Assembly: GCF_024139115.2 (NCBI RefSeq)
Contig: NC_085139.1
Span: forward strand, 74,381,203-74,445,202
DNA length: 64,000 nucleotides
Direction of reading: 5' to 3'
Source: Armigeres subalbatus
Taxonomy: Eukaryota > Arthropoda > Insecta > Diptera > Culicidae
Positions 58,601 to 64,000 of the stretch are shown here, piece after piece; positions within the stretch are counted from its first letter, which is position 1; the number at the start of each line of letters is the position of its first letter. The position numbers and the translations under genes were made by a program. The notes under the pieces are model-generated. The model did not search any database. It worked only from the letters and a program-made list of their open reading frames with translations, and had not been told where the DNA came from.

Positions 58601-61600
58601 AACTTCTGGAGGAAATCTTGGATTACCTTCTGGACGAACTTTCGGAAAAAAGTTGCAGAGTAAATTCTGGAATGATTTCCGGAGAAATTTCTGGGGAAGC
58701 TTTCATAAGAGTTTCTGGAACTTCCGGAGAAATACCTGACGGAACTTCCGGAGGAATTTCTGGAGGAACTTCCGGAGGAATTCCTGGAGGGATTCGTGGA
58801 GGAACTTCCGGAAAAATTCCTGGAGGAACTTCCGGAGAAATCCCTGGAGGAACTTCCGGAGGAATTCCTGGAGGAAGTTCCGGAGGAATTCCTGGAGGAA
58901 GTTTCAGAAGAATTCCTAGAGGAACTTCCGGAGGAATTCCTGGAGAAACTTCCGGAGGAATTCCTGGAGAAACTTCCGGAGGAATTCCTGGAGGAACTTC
59001 CGGAGGAATTCCTGGAGGAACTTCCGGAGGAATTCCTGGAGGAACTTCCGGAGGAATTCCTGGAGGAACTTCCGGAGAAATTCCTGGAGGAACGTCGGAG
59101 GAATTCCTGGAGGAATTCCTGGAGGAACTTCCGGAGGAATTCCTGGAGGAACTTCCGGAGGAATTCCTGGAGGAACTTCCGGAGGAATTCCTGGAGGAAC
59201 TTCCGGAGGAATTCCTGGAGGAACTTCCGGAGGAATTCCTGGAGGAACTTCCGGAGGAATTCCTGGAGGAACTTCCGGAGGAATTCCTGGAGGAACTTCC
59301 GGAGGAATTCCTGGAGGAACTTCCGGAGGAATTCCTGGAGGAACTTCCGGAGGAATTCCTGGAGGAACTTCCGGAGGAATTCCTGGAGGAACTTCCGGAG
59401 GAATTCCAGGAGGAACTTCCCCACCGAGATTCCTGGAGGAACTTCCGGAGGAATTCCTGGAGGAACTTCCGGAGGAATTCCTGGAGGAACTTCCGGAGGA
59501 ATTCCTGGAGGAACTTCCGGAGGAATTCCTGGAGGAACTTCCGGAGGAATTCCTGGAGGAACTTCCGGAGGAATTCCTGGAGGAACTTCCGGAGGAATTC
59601 CTGGAGGAACTTCCGGAGGAATTCCTGGAGGAACTTCCGGAGGAATACCTGGAGGAACTTCCGGAGGAATTCCTGGAGGAACTTCCTGAGGAATTCCTGG
59701 AGGAACTTCCTGAGGAATTCCTGGAGGAACTTCCGGAGGAATTCCTGGAGGAACTTCCGGAGGAATTCCTGGAGGAACTTCCGGAGGAATTCCTGGAGGA
59801 ACTTCCGGAGGAATTCCTGGAGGAACTTCCGGAGGAATTCCTGGAGGAACTTCCGGAGGAATTCCTGGAGGAACTTCCGGAGGAATTCCTGGAGGAACTT
59901 CCGGAGGAATTCCTGGAGGAACTTCCGGAGGAATTCCTGGAGGAACTTCCGGAGGAATTCCTGGAGGAACTTCCGGAGGAATTCCTGGAGGAACTTCCGG
60001 AGGAATTCCTGGAGGAACTTCCGGAGGAATTCCTGGAGGAACTTCCGGAGGAATTCCTGGAGGAACTTCCGGAGGAATTCCTGGAGGAACTTCCGGAGGA
60101 ATTCCTGGAGGAACTTCCGGAGGAATTCCTGGAGGAACTTCCGGAGGAATTCCTGGAGGAACTTCCGGAGGAATTCCTGGAGGAACTTCCGGAGGAATTC
60201 CTGGAGGAACTTCCGGAGGAACTTCCGGAAGAATTCCTGGAGGAACTTCGGGAGGAATTCCTGGAGGAACTTCGGGAGGAATTCCTGGAGGAACTTCCGG
60301 AGGAATTCCTGGAGGAACTTCCGGAGGAATTCCTGGAGGAACTTCCGGAGGAATTCCTGGAGGAACTTCCGGAGGAATTCCTGGAGGAACTTCCGGAGGA
60401 ATTCCTGGAGGAACTTCCGGAGGAATTCCTGGAAGACCTTCCGGAGGAATTCCTAGAGGAACTTCCGGAGGAATTCCTGGAAGACCTTCCGGAGGAATTC
60501 CTAGAGGAACTTCCGGAGAAATTCCTGGAGGGACTTCCGGAGGAATTCCAGGAGGACCATCCGAAGGAATTCGTGAAGGAACTTGTTTGGAATTGCTAAA
60601 TATCTTGGCTGTGCATATGCACAGCACATGTTTCGAAATGGACAAATTGATATGAAATTTGCGAAAAAGAATCCACGTGTCTTGGAGGGACTCGAACCCC
60701 CAACCTCCTACTCTCTAGATAGGCGTGATAACCCCTACACAACAAGACCACTTAAAGGTCACGTTTAAGGTTCTAATTTCTGATTTCGACTAAACTTTCA
60801 ATCGACGTTATGTCCTTTTAAGGGCACTCCTCACGGAATCCAAGTTTCAAAGTGCTCGCGTTTTCGGGGGCACACCACTCGATACGGAGGCGGCGCACAA
60901 CTGTCATTTTTGTTGATTTAACTGTGTTGCGTCGCAGCATGCGTGGAATAATAAAAATTACAGTTGTGCGTTGCTTCCGTATCGAGTGTTGTACCCCCGA
61001 AAACGCGAGCACTTTGAAACTTGGATTTCGTTAGGAGTGACCTTAACCAAACGTCATTCGACCAACTGTACAAAGATTCTTCATTCTAAAATCTGCTTTC
61101 GACCAAATGTCCATTCGACTTAGCGTCCTCTCGACCAAACGTCATTCGACCAAATGTCCTACGTCTCAAGAGGACTAAAATTCATTTTCGACTATATGTC
61201 CTTTCGACCAAATGTCATTCGACGAAATGGTATACATTCCTTTTACGCTGTTGCTCGGTAAACGTGAGGAGAATATGATTCCATCTCTATTAATCGCTTG
61301 GAAGAATGTTGGGCGGAACCCCCAACATCAGAAGATTTACTCCTTGGGTTAAATTGCAAAACACGTAAATCATAAACAACACTGTATGATACCATTTGGT
61401 TTTGCATACTGCTTCAGCGAGACAAAAAAACTCTGCCGCTCAGTCAAAACATCCGATGCCGATAGGATCGCTTTTTGCTTCCACCTAAAGCGATGCGTAA
61501 ATTGAAACACGACCCAGAGCCATTTTGCTACAAAGAAACACCCGCTCGTTTTTTATTTTCATTTCCATCAAATAAGGTCGGCAACAGGAAAAAAAATCTC

Positions 61601-62916
61601 TGCTCGTGCAAAACACGCTGTACCTAACGTTATGTAGAAATGTTAAAGAATCACTGATTTTCCGTTATTAAGCCGCATTAAATGTTTGAAAAGAGAAATG
61701 CAGTGTTATCTGGATTATTTAATGCACTAATAAATAAAGTGTCTAAATAAGCTTTCTTTATCAACAATGTAACCAACTTCAATGAAAATTTTCCCAGTTT
61801 ATTTTCAACTGCTTCAGTAAATAATAAAGATACTTAAAGTCAGTCACGCGAAAAATCGCTGTTAGCTGTTGCAACTTGCAACTTTCACAGCGCTCTACTT
61901 CCGAGAGATATCCCATTTTTTATTCTACCCTACCGGCCAGAATGCAATGCACCGAAACGTGAGCATCATCTCAAGCACTTTTACCTGACTTGGCAGAGCA
62001 CAATACCCAGTGCGGAAGCTGCCACCGGCATTCTGGCATCTACGTCTACGTCGTCATAACCGTTTTGCCATGTGCATCTGCATCTGCCCCATGGAATGCG
62101 GATAATATCATCGATACAATAAGTCACACCTGCCAGGCTGGACGGGCGCTGCTCACCTACGTCGTCGGCCCCAAACGATAACGGGTCGAAACGGGTAAAT
62201 GGCACTTCGTTACACATTATCCCACAGTTACGACTTACCCATCGTCATGCACAGCAACGGATGGAAGGTTAGGGAGGCCTGCAGCTGCACCATACTGAGC
62301 AATATCATGAACGCCATCAGGCAGGCCACAGCTATCGAGGTGACCTTATCCTGCGTCTCTCGCAGGTCCGGAATGATGAAGTAGATGTACAGAGTCATCG
62401 CCAGGAAGAACACCGAAATCAGCATCATGACGCCTTTGCTGAAGAACAGCGACACATTCGGCTGCTGATCCTCCGGACTGAAACACACGAGGAAAACCGG
62501 TTGACTTCCGGTTCCTTCGAGGAGCGTTCCTGAGCAGTATCTGCGAAAAAAAATAAAACAATCGGTCAATCCGACAAGAACAATCATTCACCTACTTTCT
62601 AAACATACCTGTCCCAGTCGACTTCGTATTCATTTTCCACCAGTTTCCCCTGGTCGTTGACGTGCACCTCCGCTTCCACCTCCTGGTATATGATGTAGTA
62701 CTGGCTGCAGTTCAGCTGCAGCGGGTAAGAACTATTGCTCGAATGGTTAAAGCATTCCCTGTGGACCGTGGACAGGACATCGTTGTCCCGACAGCAGGCC
62801 TGAGCCTTCACGGTGAGAGCGGTTGGATTTTCTACGGTTAAGGCTAGAGAGCCGGCTACTAGAACGCAGCCAATCACGACCACCAACGCATTCAAACTGC
62901 AAAATTTGTACTTCAT
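46665..62916 (-). CDS. Methuselah-like G-protein-coupled receptor, seven coding exons
   Basis: Exons (minus strand): 62916-62609, 62540-62239, 48750-48672, 48273-48128, 47503-47359, 47095-46991, 46845-46665; 421 residues. Every junction is GT-AG and in phase. I chose the ATG at 62916 because it opens a signal peptide (about residues 1-25). The ectodomain has C41-C42, C55, C70, C105, C122 and N-glycosylation sites at N57, N61, N69 and N131. Membrane segments: about 138-160, 169-190, 196-226, 240-263, 284-309, 328-351, 360-383. C200 and C275 are placed for the usual TM3-loop disulfide. The short cytoplasmic tail is acidic at its end. The family comprises surface receptors for peptide or protein ligands. 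The ectodomain is much shorter than in Methuselah itself, so it is closer to Mth-like members with reduced ectodomains; the orthologue is undecided. Intron 2 (48751-62238) is filled with satellite DNA. Confidence 0.88.
48751..49200. other. Intron 2 of the receptor gene, satellite-free edge
   Basis: About 450 bases between exon 3 and the satellite. It becomes gradually richer in GGATT words from 48950 on. No other feature. Confidence 0.4.
49200..56440 (+). repeat. 11-bp satellite array in receptor intron 2
   Basis: About 650 units of GGATTTGGATT, all in forward orientation on this strand, opposite to most of the 40-46 kb array. The margins (49.2-50.4 and 56.0-56.4 kb) are degenerate. Landmarks such as TCGGAATTCATTTGGATTGG and GGGTCGCATTTAGATTG recur every few hundred bases from 51.7 to 55.7 kb, showing higher-order duplication. 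Open frames across it are periodic artefacts. Confidence 0.9.
56441..58081. other. Receptor intron 2, no separate gene seen
   Basis: 56.7-57.5 kb is less AT-rich and may contain retroelement debris. 57690-58025 is a loose tandem of GAATTGAAG/GGAATTGAAGAA words. Neither shows a supported reading frame. Confidence 0.35.
58082..60580 (+). repeat. 24-bp minisatellite array
   Basis: Half-units GGAGGAACTTCC and GGAGGAATTCCT alternate, about 16 copies at 58093-58486 and about 77 at 58700-60580. A non-repeat spacer (58487-58700) separates the two blocks, and another interruption (CCCCACCGAG) lies near 59419. Units at 59000-60400 are nearly identical. Because 24 is a multiple of 3 and no stop occurs, every frame is open: [24 protein letters not shown] and TSGGIPGG repeats. 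The simultaneous openness on both strands argues that none of these is a real protein. It lies in receptor intron 2. Confidence 0.9.
60677..60749 (-). tRNA. tRNA-like sequence (class I cloverleaf, loop reads AGA); probable pseudogene or SINE head
   Basis: On the minus strand GGTCTTG pairs with CAAGACA (6 of 7). The D arm is GTGTAGGGGTTATCACG. The anticodon stem CCTAT pairs with GTAGG around loop CTAGAGA, with T33 and a purine at 37. The T arm is GGGGG-TTCGAGT-CCCTC with a perfect B box GGTTCGAGTCC. The D arm resembles valine/glutamate tRNAs, but the loop reads AGA and the variable loop is short, which does not suit serine. It lies in receptor intron 2. Confidence 0.45.
60818..61046. mobile_element. 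Foldback MITE with TTAA ends
   Basis: TTAAGGGCACTCCT (left) and AGGAGTGACCTTAA (right) are inverted ends. The arms continue as CCAAGTTTCAAAGTGCTCGC / GCGAGCACTTTGAAACTTGG, TTTTCGGGGG / CCCCCGAAAA and CACTCGATACGGA / TCCGTATCGAGTG. The loop is AT-rich. TTAA at both ends suggests a TTAA-targeting group. Noncoding, in receptor intron 2. Confidence 0.7.
61047..61240 (+). repeat. Short-unit repeat (TTCGACCAAATGTCA type)
   Basis: TTCGACCAAATGTC-like words recur roughly every 15-35 bases, irregularly. Related words occur at about 7855-7915 and, in reverse complement, at 39.06-39.29 kb. Confidence 0.5.
61241..62238. other. Receptor intron 2, 5' end
   Basis: No gene or repeat I can name. Open frames at 61980-62384 are antisense shadows or chance. 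Confidence 0.4.
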
Positions 62917-64000
62917 GTCTCTGCTTCTACCAAAACTACTCACTACAGAATTCTATTCATTGAGGCTTCCAGCTTTCGGTACAATCGTAGAGGCTCCGCC
63001 TGCCCAAATGAAACCCTTTCGGTATGCCTAACTATCACACTCTAACTAAATATGTTCACACCTCACCGGGCCATGCTTTCGAGATATGGATATCGTTGTT
63101 TTAACTGTTTACTACCAACCGACCGACGACGACGGCGGGCTAATGGTTACGTATCGGAGAAGAAGAAGCGCAGAAACGGCTGTACCAGCCGAATGGAGTT
63201 CATTAGCCGTTCAGTACTGTTTCAGCCGGTGCACACAGACATCAACCACCGACCACCACCGGCAAGACACCTGGAAGAAAGAGGATTGAGCGTGCTGCAT
63301 TATTAATTCATTAGTTCGGCTAGTACAGTAGCAGTGGATAGGGAAGGTGCTGGGAGGTATGAGCTTTTCCTGCACAGTATTTGCCGCTTTGACGTTAAGC
63401 ACCTCTCGTGCGAGGTGAAGGGAAGTCTGCTGGCGCTTGTTTCCTTGTTTCAGAAAGGTGCATGATTTGCAATATTATTGTTTTGGTTTTGGGGTGCGAT
63501 CGCTAGTAGTAATTCGTATACCGGAGGTACCCTTCTGTGAATGGAACCAATTTCCAACGATGGTGCTCGTAATTAGTTATGCTGTATAAGTAATTGTGAT
63601 AAGGTTATAGTAGAATGTAATGAGTCTTGTAAGCACGTACACTGTGAATGGATTATGTTCAACGGTATGATACTGGTGCTTAATGCAACGGATTTAGTTG
63701 CTGATATAGAAACTATTTATTTATGTGATAAGCAAAAGGTTGGGTTCTATGAAATACAACCCTACTATCAATTATAGACCACCGATAAATTGAAGCAAAT
63801 TAGAATAACTACCAATTAACCTCCGCTCTCACAACTTTTTACCATAAAACAATCAATCACTGAACTTTTTTGAACGATTATATTTGTTAATAATCATAGA
63901 TTCTCCCAGTAACATTTGGTTCCTAGTTAAATAGACTCAAAACACATTCAAAAAGAAAGATTGTTCAAATAGGGGTTTTTACGAATTTTGTTCGGAATTT
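62917..64000. other. 5' flank and 5' UTR of the receptor gene
   Basis: The promoter and untranslated leader of the minus-strand receptor should lie here. I see no clear TATA box or initiator, and no other gene. 63100-63300 is less AT-rich and noncoding. Confidence 0.35.

Noticed and set aside
16937..60580. CRISPR array
   Set aside because: The arrays are direct head-to-tail minisatellites with no unique spacers, in an animal genome.
58558..60645. Very long open frames on both strands (up to 695 codons)
   Set aside because: They are forced by a stop-free 24-bp unit. All frames are open at once, and the peptides are pure 8-residue repeats. No start context or splice structure supports any of them.

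Overview
The window looks like a culicine mosquito chromosome, most likely Aedes. It holds three full-length copies of a tRNA-derived SINE of the Feilai type, each ending in a GAA/AAG triplet tail and each bounded by a perfect target-site duplication. It also has many short palindromic MITEs, decayed I-clade and Jockey-type non-LTR retrotransposons, GT-AG introns, and very little unique coding sequence. The species cannot be fixed by eye.

Only two convincing multi-exon genes are present. The first (4501-9730, + strand, three coding exons, 642 residues) is a RAG1-like transposase of the Transib family. Its reading frame is intact and all three acidic catalytic positions are present. Its 3.2 kb second intron holds two MITEs and a long purine tract that switches to pyrimidine. 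The second (62916 down to 46665, - strand, seven coding exons, 421 residues) is a Methuselah-like seven-transmembrane receptor with a signal peptide and a short cysteine-bearing ectodomain. Every splice phase in both genes closes exactly.

Layout: 1-4.5 kb, AT-rich sequence with repeat remnants. 4.5-9.8 kb, Transib gene. 9.8-16.9 kb, MITEs, a broken LINE ORF1, a 145-bp tandem repeat and a reverse-transcriptase fragment. 16.9-18.9 kb, 23-bp minisatellite. 19.8-26 kb, SINE, foldback elements and a tRNA-like sequence around a CpG-richer stretch with no recognised gene. 27.7-30.6 kb, two opposed, broken non-LTR elements. 31-34.8 kb, SINEs and a decayed Tc1/mariner element. 34.8-36.3 kb, second 23-bp minisatellite. 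38-40 kb, SINE inverted pair and short repeats. 40.1-46.1 kb, 11-bp satellite with strand switches. 46.7-48.75 kb, receptor exons 3-7. 49.2-56.4 kb, more of the 11-bp satellite in the receptor's second intron. 58.1-60.6 kb, 24-bp minisatellite in the same intron. 60.7-61.3 kb, tRNA-like sequence and foldback element. 62.2-62.9 kb, receptor exons 1-2.

The most striking architecture is the receptor gene. Its last five exons sit between two multi-kilobase arrays of the same 11-bp satellite in largely opposite orientations, so a transcript crossing both could pair with itself over kilobases. The four tandem-array families have periods of 11, 23, 23 and 24 bp, all built from about 11-12 bp half-units with internal dyads. 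The long open reading frames across these arrays follow from the repeat period and are not treated as genes.
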